From: Streptomyces sp. NBC_00690
Lineage (GTDB): Bacteria > Actinomycetota > Actinomycetes > Streptomycetales > Streptomycetaceae
Reading direction: 5' to 3'
Assembly (NCBI RefSeq): GCF_036226685.1
Contig: NZ_CP109009.1
Span: forward strand, 124,001-188,000
Length of the DNA: 64,000 nucleotides
A program made the translations under genes and the position numbers. Under the pieces are notes generated by a model that was given only the letters and a program-made list of their open reading frames with translations, did no database searches and was not told the DNA's origin. Shown piece by piece: positions 26,050 through 35,255 of this stretch (the stretch's first letter is position 1; each line of letters opens with the position of its first letter).

Positions 26050-27530
26050 GGCGGGATCACACTGTCGGCAAGGGCAAGGAGCAGTGCGAGGATTCCGGTA
26101 GCACTCGGATCTGCTCGACGGTCGAACTGCGGGAAGTGCGCAAGCCCGGCTCCAAGGCACCCGAGTCTGGCAAAGTGCCCAGCAGTGACACCCGGGCTAT
26201 GACACCCCTGCCGATCGTCCCGTATTGCTCGACGACGGGACCGTCTGCCGACGGCACCTCCACCCGCACCCATGCCTGCCTAGGCTACCGGTACACCTAC
26301 CGTGCCATCGAGATCTCCCCCAACCAACCGCCTCAGCTCAAGGGTGTGGCGGTCTTCGACATCCAGGCGCAGGTGCTGACCGACACCAAGTCCAAGGACA
26401 TCAAGTTCTGGTCGAAGTGGATTCCGCAGCCGCTGCTGCCAGCCGAACCGCCGATCGTGGGCAGCATCAAGGTGAAGTTCGAACCCACCTGTGACTTCGG
26501 GTGCACCAGCACCCCCGCGCACAACTGGGACGGGCCTATGACCTGGAACGGCTCCTACCCCACCGACCCGCACGACCAGACCGGTACCGCGATGGTGACG
26601 TGGAACAGTGCCCTTGACAACTTCGAGACCAAGGGCCCGCACGATCAGGACCGGCAGCGCTCCTTCCCGATCGACTTCTACATGCAGATCGATACCAGCT
26701 TGAACGGTGTCAAGCGGCAAGCCGTCAAGTTTGGGAATGGGACGTTCTCAGCCCGCTGTGACGTGGCGTTGATCAACAATATGCCGCCCGGGTGCGTGTT
26801 CCCGGCCTTCAACCCCGGCTGGGTCATCGATCCGGCCACCTACCCGGCCGCGGCCGTACATGCCACGCTCCTAACCTCCAAGCTGCCGGGAGCCGTAGGC
26901 CATGACTTCAGCAATCCGCTGCACTACCTGCCGATGACCAAGAAGGGCAAGCCGCAGCGCAACCGCTTCGACCGGAGCGACCAGCAGAACCGCAGTGTGG
27001 TCTGCGGTCGATCGCGCGCGACGGGCTTCGTCGCGCACGACAAGACCGCTCAATTCGACTATCTGTTGACGCCCAAGCCAACCAATCCCACACCGAAGGA
27101 CAAGCGCTCATGTGACGAGTACGCCTTCAACGCCACATACCAGTCGGGTGGAATGCCCAAGACACCCAACGGCAACCCCAACCCGTTCCTCGTCAGCCAT
27201 GGTGAGGAGTGTGTGCAGACCTACGAGGCCGAGACCTCCGCCGGCAAACTGCGCCTCCGTGACGACGGGCGATACCCCGAACCCGATTGGACGACGGTCA
27301 AGTGCGGGCAGTCGTCAATGTCGCTGGAGGTCAATTCGGGGGCAATGCGTCTGTTCAGCGGGTTCTCGGCCGCGAATCGACTGTTGGACGCCGACGGCTA
27401 CTACGTCTCGACGGGCCTGACCGCCGCCGGATGTAACTTCCTCGCGGCGACGGTCATCTGCGATGCGTGGGCCAACGGCTTCCCCGTGCCCAGCCCGTCG
27501 GCGGTAAAGCTCAGCCCGCCGCGCCGCTGA
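26050..27530 (+). pseudogene. NucA/NucB-type deoxyribonuclease, 5' end replaced by transposase sequence
   Basis: A long frame ends with a NucA/NucB-like nuclease domain: KRSCDEYAFNATYQSGG (the CDEY active-site motif) near the C-terminal third. Upstream are about 330 residues of Cys-containing, beta-rich sequence (EPTCDFGCTSTPAHNWDGPM). Bacterial homologues are secreted, but no signal peptide is present: the frame runs straight out of the truncated transposase, so the native start was lost. The body of the protein is otherwise undamaged. Confidence 0.65.
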
Positions 27531-27561
27531 CACCGCCGGAAGTGGCAACCCGATAGGGGTC

Positions 27562-27602
27562 GCCCCGCCTGTTGCAGGATCGACTCCTTCAACAGGCGGG
27601 GC
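27562..27602. terminator. Bidirectional hairpin terminator
   Basis: GCCCCGCCTGTTG (27562-27574) pairs perfectly with CAACAGGCGGGGC (27590-27602). It lies between the convergent nuclease and SMI1/KNR4 genes. Confidence 0.8.
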
Positions 27603-27617
27603 TCCTTGACCCCACCA

Positions 27618-28082
27618 TCAGTCCACTGCCGACTGCTCCTCAGCCGCCTCGGTCAGATACCCGGTCAGGGTGCTGCCATCGTCGTAGAGGTGGGAGAAGT
27701 CCTGCCGGTTCCACGACCCGGTCAGCCCCGTCACGGCGTCGATGAACGTCCCGGCGAACGGGTCGTCGGGCTCATCGGCGGTAAACGGAATCCACGTCGT
27801 CTCCCAGACGTCCGGGTGATTCAACAGGTCGTAGGCGTCCAGGGCCTGGCGCACTCCGAGCAGCACTTCACCCTCGGGCGTCAACGGTCCAACAGGCCCG
27901 CCACACCGCCGCCACAACCTACGCAAGTCGGCGGGGAGGTCGAACCCGAGCCTGGTCTCTGCCTCGGCAATCAGCTCGTCCGACGCGCCGGGGGGCACTG
28001 CGCCAGCAGGCAGGCAGGCAGGCAGGTGGAGTCTCAGCCAGGACTCAACACGATCCCAGGCCGCGCCTACATCGTTGCTCAT
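27618..28082 (-). CDS. SMI1/KNR4 family protein
   Basis: About 154 residues from ATG at 28082 (28091 is equally possible). The SMI1/KNR4 fold signature is clear: WDRVESWLRLHLPACLPAGA, IAEAETRLGFDLPADLRRLW and VWETTWIPFTADEPDDPFAG. In bacteria this family often serves as immunity proteins to contact-dependent toxins. No toxin gene is adjacent, only an AbiEii relic. A CAGG x5 microsatellite sits in the coding region. Confidence 0.8.
   Translation of the reverse strand: MSNDVGAAWDRVESWLRLHLPACLPAGAVPPGASDELIAEAETRLGFDLPADLRRLWRRCGGPVGPLTPEGEVLLGVRQALDAYDLLNHPDVWETTWIPFTADEPDDPFAGTFIDAVTGLTGSWNRQDFSHLYDDGSTLTGYLTEAAEEQSAVD
28007..28026 (+). repeat. CAGG tetranucleotide repeat (5 units)
   Basis: Five tandem CAGG units inside the SMI1/KNR4 gene. 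Four-base units shift the frame when gained or lost, so phase variation is possible. Confidence 0.8.
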
Positions 28083-28169
28083 ATGTCTCATGGTAGGGGC
28101 AGGCAGAGATGCTGAGTGGGGTGCCCCCATTGATCCGAAACGCTTTGGGTGCAGGTTTGTTGACGGTGT

Positions 28170-28370
28170 GTGAGTGATCTGGTGGGGGATGCGCAGACCT
28201 GGTCGCCGGACGCGCGGGAGGCTGTGCGGTTGCTGGCGGTGTCCGCGCTGGTGGAGGGCCGGGGCCGGGTGGAGGTCGCTTTGTTCAGCGTGCCGGACAG
28301 GGCGGTGGGCAACCGGTGGGCGAGGTGGCAGACGGGTGGCCGCGACGCACTATCTGCCGCCTGCCCCGCA
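28170..28370 (+). pseudogene. IS630-type transposase N-terminal relic
   Basis: The frame reads SPDAREAVRLLAVSALVEGR and VPDRAVGNRWARWQTGGRDA, the first helix-turn-helix of IS630-type transposases. It stops after about 67 residues where the AbiEii relic begins. Confidence 0.5.
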
Positions 28371-29179
28371 TGACAACACCCTTCCCGGTCCCCCGCCCCC
28401 GCTGCTACGAGGTCGTACTGCGCACTCTGATCAGCCACACGGTCCGCGACGTCTGTGAAGGCGCCTTCACCGAACTGGCCTGGCACCGCGACCGCCGCGT
28501 GAACCTCGGCGCCCTGCACCGCCGGCTCCTCGCCGACGTGCTCGCCATCGGCACCTCCTACCCGCTCGTTCGTGGTCACCGGCGGCCACGCCGTCCAGGC
28601 TCACGGCTTGGTCGAGCGGCTCAGCCAAAACCTTGACGTCGCGACCGAGAACCCCGCGTCCATGGCCGACAGTACGAGCACCGTCGCCGAGGGTCTCAGC
28701 GGCCGAGGTTGGCACGTCCGCCTCATCGCCGCGGACCCGCTTTCGGGACGCCGCGTAGCCACGGATCCGGCCACAGGCGGCGGAGTGCGAGGTCGACATC
28801 CTCAAGAGAGACATCCTAGGCGCCCCCGACCTCCACCAAGATCGGCCCGGTGCTCTCCCTCGCCGACGTCATCAGCACCAAAGTCCGCGCACTGTTTGAC
28901 CGCGGCGCGGTACGCGACCTCATCGACGTCCACGTGGCCTCCCGGCACCGCACCACCGCCGGCCTTAAAGCCCTCGACCGCCGCCACGCACGAATCGAGT
29001 TCGACCTCCACGACCTCCACGACCTGCGCGACAGACTCAACGGCGCCGAACGGTATGAGGATGAAGAGTTCACCGCCTACGGCCTCACCTCCGAAGAGAC
29101 CACCGACCTTCGTACATGGGCCCTCACCTGGGCCGCCGACCTCGACTCCCGCCTCCATCGCAACAGCTACGACGGTTAA
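28368..29179 (+). pseudogene. AbiEii/AbiGii-type nucleotidyltransferase toxin, frameshifted
   Basis: Three frames together give one AbiEii-like protein. The first is PRPRCYEVVLRTLISHTVRD and RRLLADVLAIGTSYPL. The second is VTGGHAVQAHGLVERLSQNL then DVAT, the nucleotidyltransferase G-G-x(9)-D-x-D-type motif. The third is LADVISTKVRALFDRGAVRD then LIDVHV, the conserved KxRALxxRxxxRDxxD block. Shifts lie near 28570 and 28790. These toxins work in type IV toxin-antitoxin/abortive-infection systems with an AbiEi partner, which is not seen here. Confidence 0.65.
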
Positions 29180-29345
29180 CCAACGACGCAGGCACAAGCT
29201 GCTAGGTGTACTGGTTGATCTGATCTTTACCTTTGCGGCGAAACGAGTGGTTGTTGACCTCTCCGTCGGTTCGTGGGGTTTGGTGCGCTGGCTGTGTGCA
29301 CGTCATAGCGTTGACATGGCCTTGAGCTCCAGCAGATGAAGCAGG

Positions 29346-29378
29346 AGGGGAGCCGGCCCGCAGGGGCCGACTCCCCTT
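29346..29378. terminator. Hairpin terminator
   Basis: GGGGAG-CCGGCCC pairs with GGGCCG-ACTCCCC with one offset. It lies just beyond the stop of the minus-strand SMI1/KNR4 gene. Confidence 0.55.
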
Positions 29379-29391
29379 TCCCCGGGTGTGG

Positions 29392-30342
29392 TCAGCCGGT
29401 CAGGGGCCGCCACCGGTCTTCCCCGGCGGGGTCGATGCTGCTGAGCCACACCAGCGCCCCGTCGATCAGGCCGGGCTTGTCCCGCGTGGCCAGATTCGGC
29501 GCCTCCAGCATGTCGGCGGCTTCCTCCAGATAGGTGACCAGGGTGTCCAGTTCCTTCTCCGGTCCCGCGCCGTAGCGGGACCACTGACCCAGACAGCCGG
29601 TCTCGGCGTCCAGATACAGGCCCGAAGTACTGTCGGACGGGCCCAGGGCGACGAAGGGAATCCAGACGGCCTTCCACACGGTGATCCGCTCGTCTGGGGA
29701 ACGATCGGCGTTGAGGGTGTCGTGATGGGCCTGGTCGTCTGTCTTCAGCCGGTGGACGGCGGCCACCGCGTCCAGATTCATCAGGGCCATGTTGCCCGGC
29801 AGACAGCCCCAGCCGTTGCCCCCCTCGTCGCCGGCTGTCAGCAGCCACAGGGCACGCAGCCCGACAGGCACTCGAAAGCCGAGGGTCCGTTCCAAGGAGG
29901 CGATGGCCTCTGCCCCGGCGCCGGGGCAGAGCGCGGCGTAGGAGTCGGGGGCGTTGTGCTGGAGCCAGTGGGTGACGCGATGCCAGGCGTCGGCGATCTC
30001 GCGTACGGTGACGGCCTCGACGTCAGCGCCGACAGGCCGCCCCTCCGCCCGCCTCTGGCCCGGCTCCTCACTCGCGGCGGGCGGGGCAGCCGGGGGGATG
30101 ACCGGGTTCACGTACCGGATCTCGATACGGTCCGGTTCACGGAGATACCCAACGGCCAGAGCCGGGCAGTCCTCGAACGTATCTCCGTCGATCATCACCG
30201 TGAGGACACCGGGCAGTCCCGAAGGCTCACCCATAGCCGGATCCTCGGCTAACTGGCCAGCCAGAACCTTCAGTGCATAGGGGACACCAGCCCCGAGCTC
30301 GGTGGAGGTGCCACGTATGAGCGCAGGGATCTCGACGTTCAC
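29392..30342 (-). CDS. SMI1/KNR4 family protein with N-terminal extension
   Basis: 316 residues. GTG at 30342 has GAGGAG 9 bases upstream. The first ~110 residues form a separate domain (VLTVMIDGDTFEDCPALAVG). The C-terminal ~200 are SMI1/KNR4: HRVTHWLQHNAPDSYAALCP, ASLERTLGFRVPVGLRALWL and VWKAVWIPFVALGPSDSTSG. It is paralogous in plan to the gene at 27618. A role as immunity or regulatory protein is inference from the family. Confidence 0.8.
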   Translation of the reverse strand: MNVEIPALIRGTSTELGAGVPYALKVLAGQLAEDPAMGEPSGLPGVLTVMIDGDTFEDCPALAVGYLREPDRIEIRYVNPVIPPAAPPAASEEPGQRRAEGRPVGADVEAVTVREIADAWHRVTHWLQHNAPDSYAALCPGAGAEAIASLERTLGFRVPVGLRALWLLTAGDEGGNGWGCLPGNMALMNLDAVAAVHRLKTDDQAHHDTLNADRSPDERITVWKAVWIPFVALGPSDSTSGLYLDAETGCLGQWSRYGAGPEKELDTLVTYLEEAADMLEAPNLATRDKPGLIDGALVWLSSIDPAGEDRWRPLTG

Positions 30343-30702
30343 AACCTGAAACTCCTCGCCAGTGGGATACAGGACGATGCCCCTCCCACGGTAGAACGCC
30401 CGCGCTCCCGAGATTCACGTGCGTCCAAACCCACTTGGGGCAGATCACCATCTGGAGCACCACCGTGGCACTGGGTGTATCAGGCACCGGCTCACCCTCG
30501 TCCCACTCCCGCCATGCGCGCTGACCGACCGACACATGGGCGGCGAGCAGCGCTCCGGGAAGGGCGGGATGCGACCGGGGACGAGCGCTGGTGGAATTCG
30601 CTACCCGGGTGAGGCAACCCCGGCTCCGATCTCACCATCATGCTCCGTGGCAAGGACGCGCGGCACCCCGGCCGTCCGCCGATGCCCATGGGGGATCAAC
30701 CG
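30343..30702. other. Intergenic stretch between divergent genes
   Basis: Must hold promoters for the SMI1/KNR4 gene (minus) and the protease (plus). A minus-strand frame (30535 downwards, TPSATVVLQMVICPKWVWTH) is not convincing enough to call. Confidence 0.3.
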
Positions 30703-31479
30703 ATGTTCACGCTCAACAGGCGTACTGGAGCAGCCGCGTTCGCCGCCTCGGTTCTCGCGGCGACCGCTCTGACGGTCACCACAACACCGGCCACCGCCAT
30801 CCAGGGCGGGCAGAACACGACCGTGGTGGCCCACCCGTACTCCATGCTTCTGCTGACTCCGTCAGGTGAGCAGCTCTGTGGCGGCACCCTGGTGGCTCCC
30901 ACCAAGGTGCTCACCGCCGCGCACTGCATCGACCCGGCCGCACCCCTTGACCTGGTGGTCGTCGGCGGGCGCACCGAGCTGAAGAGCGCCAAGGGGACGG
31001 TCCGGTCCGTGAAATCGGTCAAGATCCACCCGAAGTACGATGCGACTTGGCTCGGATTTGACGCGGCGGTTCTCAGCCTCTCCGCACCCATGCCCTACGC
31101 CCCGCTGCCGATCGCGAGCTCCAAGGACTCCGCCCTCTACGCAGCGGGCAGGACCGCGAAGACCATGGGTTGGGGCAAGACCGCGACCAACACCCCGGGC
31201 ACCCGGCTGAAATCGGCCGTACTCACCCAGGCGCCCCTGAAAAGCTGCGGCCCCTACATCGCGCCCGGGGACACCTCGGCGACCCGAGTGTGCGCGGTTC
31301 CCGGCGTCGGTACCAAGGACGGCATCTGCCAGGGGGACTCAGGCGGCCCCCTGGTTGCCGGCGGAAGGCTGATCGGCATCGTGTCCACAGGCAACAAGTT
31401 CTGCGACGACTTCTTGCCCGTCTCCGTCTACACCCGGGCCTCCACGGTCGCTGCGGGACTGGGTCTGCCAACCGCCTGA
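30703..31479 (+). CDS. Secreted trypsin-like serine protease (S1 family)
   Basis: 258 residues. The ATG at 30703 is chosen because a signal peptide follows at once (FTLNRRTGAAAFAASVLAAT, cleavage near TAIQGG). The catalytic triad is H74 (TAAHC), D120 (FDAAVL) and S213 (GDSGGP). Six cysteines suit three disulfides. It is expected to hydrolyse peptide bonds outside the cell. The PI-PLC gene follows after a hairpin. No pro-peptide is obvious. Confidence 0.92.
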   Translation: MFTLNRRTGAAAFAASVLAATALTVTTTPATAIQGGQNTTVVAHPYSMLLLTPSGEQLCGGTLVAPTKVLTAAHCIDPAAPLDLVVVGGRTELKSAKGTVRSVKSVKIHPKYDATWLGFDAAVLSLSAPMPYAPLPIASSKDSALYAAGRTAKTMGWGKTATNTPGTRLKSAVLTQAPLKSCGPYIAPGDTSATRVCAVPGVGTKDGICQGDSGGPLVAGGRLIGIVSTGNKFCDDFLPVSVYTRASTVAAGLGLPTA

Positions 31480-31487
31480 CGGAGACC

Positions 31488-31504
31488 CCCGGCCAAGGGC
31501 CGGG
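31488..31504. terminator. Short hairpin between protease and phospholipase genes
   Basis: CCCGGCC (31488-31494) pairs with GGCCGGG (31498-31504) across AAG, suggesting separate transcripts or attenuation. Confidence 0.5.
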
Positions 31505-31568
31505 ACGAAAAGAATGTGCCGCGGGGCACTCTCTCCCCGATATCCCCTTTGAACCCTGGAGCGTACGT

Positions 31569-32501
31569 ATGAGTCCTACCCGTCGTAATGTCCTGAGGTT
31601 GGGAGTCGGCGCTGCCGCAGGCGCTGCCGCGCTCGGTCTGCCGAACGTGGCCAACGCCGCGAGCTGGTCCAGCCGGAATTGGATGAGCAGCCTGCCTGAC
31701 AGCCGCTCGCTGACCAGGATGACGATCCCCGGTACCCACGACACCTGCTCTAACAACGCCAACAACGGCACCATGTGGGCCAAATGTCATAACTGGAGTA
31801 TCTGGGACCAGCTCGAAAGAGGCATCCGTTTTGTCGATATCCGCCTGAACGGCCTGCAGGGCACCGCGAATGAAATGGGTGTCTACCACGGCAGTTGGTA
31901 TCAGGACATTCGCTACCAGGACGTGCTCAACGCCTGCGACAACCACCTCCGCAACAATCCGAGGGAGGTCATCATCATGCGGGTCAAGAACGAGAACGCA
32001 GGCGGTCAAGCACTCGGCGCGGCGGAGTTCCGGCGCCGGTTCAACTTCTACCTGGACCACCCGTCGATGAACTTCCGTCCGCGGTTCTGGACCAACCCCT
32101 CCTGGCCCACCCTGGGGCAGGCTCGCGGCAAGATCGTGCTGGTCGCCGACTTCGCCAACCCGTGGACCGTACTTCAATGGTCCAGCGGCTGGAACAGCTT
32201 CTTCCGGACGCAGGACATCTGGGATGGGAACGGCCAGGGCATCCAATTCAAGCGGGACAAGATCATCGAGTGGTTCGACCACGCCTACTTCAACCAGAAC
32301 GCCGCCGAGATGTACGTGAACCACACCAGCTACGCCAACGGGGTCTGGCCGAGCACGAACGCAAGCAACATCTTCCCGACGGTCCGCTACTACCTGGATC
32401 AGCGCAAGACCCAACGCATCAACTTCGGCATCGTCCCCATGGACTTCCCCGACTACGACACCGAGGTCCTGCGGCTCCTGATCGACAAGAATTTCATCTA
32501 G
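31569..32501 (+). CDS. Secreted phosphatidylinositol-specific phospholipase C
   Basis: 310 residues with a TAT-type signal (TRRNVLRLGVGAAAGAAALG, cleavage near ANA-AS). The PI-PLC X domain follows: catalytic H57 (IPGTHDT), RGIRFVDIRL and second catalytic H107 (VYHGSW), then EVIIMRVKNE. It is expected to cleave phosphatidylinositol to diacylglycerol and cyclic inositol phosphate outside the cell. Length and motifs match the bacterial family. The stop TAG lies inside CTAG, where an IS701-type element later inserted. Confidence 0.93.
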   Translation: MSPTRRNVLRLGVGAAAGAAALGLPNVANAASWSSRNWMSSLPDSRSLTRMTIPGTHDTCSNNANNGTMWAKCHNWSIWDQLERGIRFVDIRLNGLQGTANEMGVYHGSWYQDIRYQDVLNACDNHLRNNPREVIIMRVKNENAGGQALGAAEFRRRFNFYLDHPSMNFRPRFWTNPSWPTLGQARGKIVLVADFANPWTVLQWSSGWNSFFRTQDIWDGNGQGIQFKRDKIIEWFDHAYFNQNAAEMYVNHTSYANGVWPSTNASNIFPTVRYYLDQRKTQRINFGIVPMDFPDYDTEVLRLLIDKNFI

Positions 32502-32815
32502 TACTCCAGCAGGATTTCGCTATCTGACCTGAAGGTTCGCTCGGCGGGCGGATTGCAGCGGCCTGTGGGGCGATCGGGGGCGGTCTCACGGAGGCCGCCC
32601 CTCGAACGTGTGGAGCCGCCGTTGGTAGTGACAGTGGCGTGCGCCTGCCTGGTGTTGTCGGCGCCAGGTCGACCAGCTCATCGCGTGGCGGCCCCGGTGT
32701 CCGCGCAGGTGTGGGAGTCGGGGGCGACAAGCTGCCAGGAGTCGCCGAACCTCCGCCACGGTGAGCTCGACGCCCCCGACTGTCTCACCGGTTCAGCCCC
32801 CTTTTCCACGGGTTC
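32498..32815 (-). pseudogene. IS701-type element relic (left end and transposase 3' end)
   Basis: Begins CTAGTACTCCAG...TTCGCTATC, like the end of the intact IS701 at 2225. It then shows similarity to that element's left side and transposase tail (a CTGCCA-GAGTCGCCG...CGCCACGGTGAG stretch). The rest of the transposase and the other end are gone. Confidence 0.6.
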
Positions 32816-33068
32816 AGTAGAGCTGGATCCGGGTCACGACGCAGTGGGTTTCGTCGGCGTCGGTGACGATGACGTACTCGGCGACGCCGAGGAATCCGTC
32901 CAGTCCGAGCGGGACGCGGCGCTGCTGGGGCCGCTTCGACGAAGCGGTACTGCCCGGGATGGAGCCCTTGGTCTGCGGTGCGCGCGATGTGTTCAGGGCC
33001 AGCCGAGGAGCCAGACGAGTTCGACTTCGACCTGGGCGTCGATAACGCGGTAGCCGATCGTGACCCAT
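32814..33068 (-). pseudogene. C-terminal fragment of an unknown protein
   Basis: Minus-strand frame ending LDGFLGVAEYVIVTDADETH then CVVTRIQLY. An upstream frame (VIDAQVEVELVWLLGWP) may be its earlier part, one shift away. No family recognised. Confidence 0.35.
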
Positions 33069-33123
33069 GACCCGCCTGCCACGCCCACACCACCCTCGGC
33101 ATACCAGAGCAGAACGAATATCA

Positions 33124-33150
33124 CGGGTACCCCCGCCACGCGGGGACCAC
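33124..33150. repeat. Solitary CRISPR-like repeat unit
   Basis: On the minus strand it reads GTGGTCCCCGCG-TGG-CGGGGGTACC(C), close to type I-E repeats of streptomycetes (GTG-TCCCCGCG...CGGGG...). Only one unit is present and no cas genes are in the window. Confidence 0.35.
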
Positions 33151-33264
33151 TATTGGCGAGGAGACAGGTTCGCGTGAAACCGCGTACGCCCTATCGTCCG
33201 ATGGTCAGAATTGACGCTCCCTCAGGTGTCCGCTGGCCGCTGCTGCGGTCGGTTGTGGGCGGTG

Positions 33265-34550
33265 ATGGTGCTGGGCATGCAGACCGATGGACCGTTCTGG
33301 GACTCGCTGGTGTTCGAGGGGATCGACGATGTGGATGTCGAGGCGGTCACAGCCGCGTTCGGCACGGTCGAGGTGGTGGCGAGAGGCCGCACTGCGGGCG
33401 CTGAATGTCCGGACTGTGGCCGGTTCTCGGACCGAGTCCACGACCGGTACCAGCTCAGGTTGAAGGACCTTCTACTCGCTGAGCAGGCTTTGTGATCCGG
33501 CTGATGGTCCGGCGCTTCATCTGCGGGTCGGCGCACTGCCCACGCCGGACGTTTGCCGAGCCGTTCTCGAAGCTGGCCGCTCCGCACGCGCGGTTCACCA
33601 CGCGGCTCAACCACGCCCTGAAGCGAGTGGGGCTCGCGCTGGCTGGGCGGGCAGGCGCCCGGCAGGCCGCCCATTTGGAATTCGGAGCCGGCCGGATGAC
33701 CTTGTTACGCAGGGTCATGGCACTGCCCGATCCGCAGTTCAGCACGCCGCGAGTGCTGGGCGTGGACGATTTCGCAATCTGTCGCGGCCAGACCTACTCC
33801 TCGGATCCCGTCGGCCGTCGGGCCGAGCGGAAGAAGGCCGCACACGCCCTGGTCCCCGAGCTGCTTGCCCAAGGCCACTCACGCCGGGCGATTGCCCGGC
33901 ACCTGGGCTGGGGCCTCAACACCGTGCTCCGGTACGCGAACGCCGCACGCTGGCAGGACACCGTCCGCGACAACCGGCCCCGGCCCAGCAGACTGGACCT
34001 CTACAAGCCCTACCTGGAGCGGCGATTCGCCGCAGGATGCACCAGCGTCACCCGACTGCACAGCGAGCTGGTTGCCGAGAACGCTCCCGTCACTTACGGC
34101 ATGGTCCGCGCGCACATCGCCACCTTGCGTGGGGCTCCGTCCGCCGCACCGCCGCGGCCGCCGACGGTGCGGCAGGGGACCGGGTGGCTCACCCGTCACC
34201 CCACGACCTTGACCGAGGAGGACCGGGCCGGTCTGAAGGAAGTCCTGGCCCGCTGCCCTGAACTGGACACGGCGGCCGGACATGTCCGCGACTTCGGCGA
34301 GATACTCACCGACCGCCTCGGCTCCACACTTCCCACCTGGATCGACGCGGTCGATGCCAGCCAGCTACTCGGCCTCACCGGCTTCGCACTTCACATGCAC
34401 CGAGATCTCGACGCCGTGACAGCCGGGCTCACACTCGACTGGAGTTCCGGCAGCATCGAAGGCGCCGTCAACCGCATCAAGAAGATCAAGCGGCAGCTCT
34501 ACGGTCGGGCCGGATTCGAACTGCTCCGCAAAATGATCCTGCTCCAGTAG
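33265..34550 (+). pseudogene. ISL3 family transposase, frameshifted with internal deletion
   Basis: The N-terminal zinc-finger region (GAECPDCGRFSDRVHDRYQL, then CGSAHCPRRTF) is broken by a one-base shift near 33490. VLGVDDFAICRGQTYSS carries the first catalytic region. The frame then jumps to GRRAERKKAAHALVPELLAQ, so the segment with the second Asp is deleted. The end (LTLDWSSGSIEGAVNRIKKI, KRQLYGRAGFELLR) holds the final Glu block. Non-functional. Confidence 0.8.
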
Positions 34551-34556
34551 CTTCTC

Positions 34557-34576
34557 GCGACGGTGTTGTCCGTCGC
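34557..34576. terminator. Hairpin after the ISL3 relic
   Basis: GCGACGG (34557-34563) pairs with CCGTCGC (34570-34576). Lies between the convergent ISL3 relic and DUF4262 gene. Confidence 0.5.
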
Positions 34577-34589
34577 TGGCGGTACGGGG

Positions 34590-35138
34590 TCAGAGTTCGG
34601 TCGTCCAGATCCCGACAGGGTGCTCACTCGGTGGCAGCCACAACTGAGGCTGTGACTCCCGATGCCTCACCTCAGCCTGTTCGTCCCAGTGAAATCGGTC
34701 ATGCGCGTCGGGCCACGCAACTTGCAGCACAGGGCAAGGAGGCCGCCGGTAGAACCCGATAGCCTGTCCGAAGAAGGTCCGGTACCAGCGCAGATCAACC
34801 TGCCTGAGCACGACTTGGTGACCGTCGACAACGTCAGGATGTCTTTGACCGTCGGCCAGTACACCGCCCGCGGCGGACTTCTCTCCCAGCCTGTTGAGAA
34901 GGCGGTGCATGACATGGATATCGAGTCCGAACATGGCGAGCTCAGGTGAGTTGTGAGCGTGCGCGAGGCCGATCGTGTAGGCGAATCCAGGACCGATGTC
35001 GTCCTCGGGAACCATCACGACGTGCCATCCGTGCCGCTGCACGTTCTCGATGATCGTCAGATCCATGCGGTCCGCTTTGTCTCGGTCACTGTAGTCATGG
35101 CAGAGGACGCAGCGGCACTGTAACGGATCGGCAGTCAT
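34590..35138 (-). CDS. DUF4262 domain protein
   Basis: 182 residues. An N-terminal Cys cluster (LQCRCVLCHDYSD) precedes the DUF4262 core: IIENVQRHGWHVVMVPEDDI, FAYTIGLAHAHNSPELAMFG and WYRTFFGQAIGFYRRPPCPV. DUF4262 proteins are common accessory genes in actinobacteria and their function is unknown. Monocistronic, between an ISL3 relic and a MerR gene. Confidence 0.8.
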   Translation of the reverse strand: MTADPLQCRCVLCHDYSDRDKADRMDLTIIENVQRHGWHVVMVPEDDIGPGFAYTIGLAHAHNSPELAMFGLDIHVMHRLLNRLGEKSAAGGVLADGQRHPDVVDGHQVVLRQVDLRWYRTFFGQAIGFYRRPPCPVLQVAWPDAHDRFHWDEQAEVRHRESQPQLWLPPSEHPVGIWTTEL

Positions 35139-35255
35139 ACGCGGAGGCTACGAGGTGAGTGTTTGAGCCGGTCAGCCGGGCTCGTGATCGCCCTTCAATC
35201 GAACAACACCGTCACCCTCTGCGACCGGCCCCCCGAGATCTGTGCCAGAACCGAG

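Noticed and set aside
33124..33150. A CRISPR array call
   Set aside because: Only one repeat-like unit and no spacers or cas genes; kept as a repeat only.
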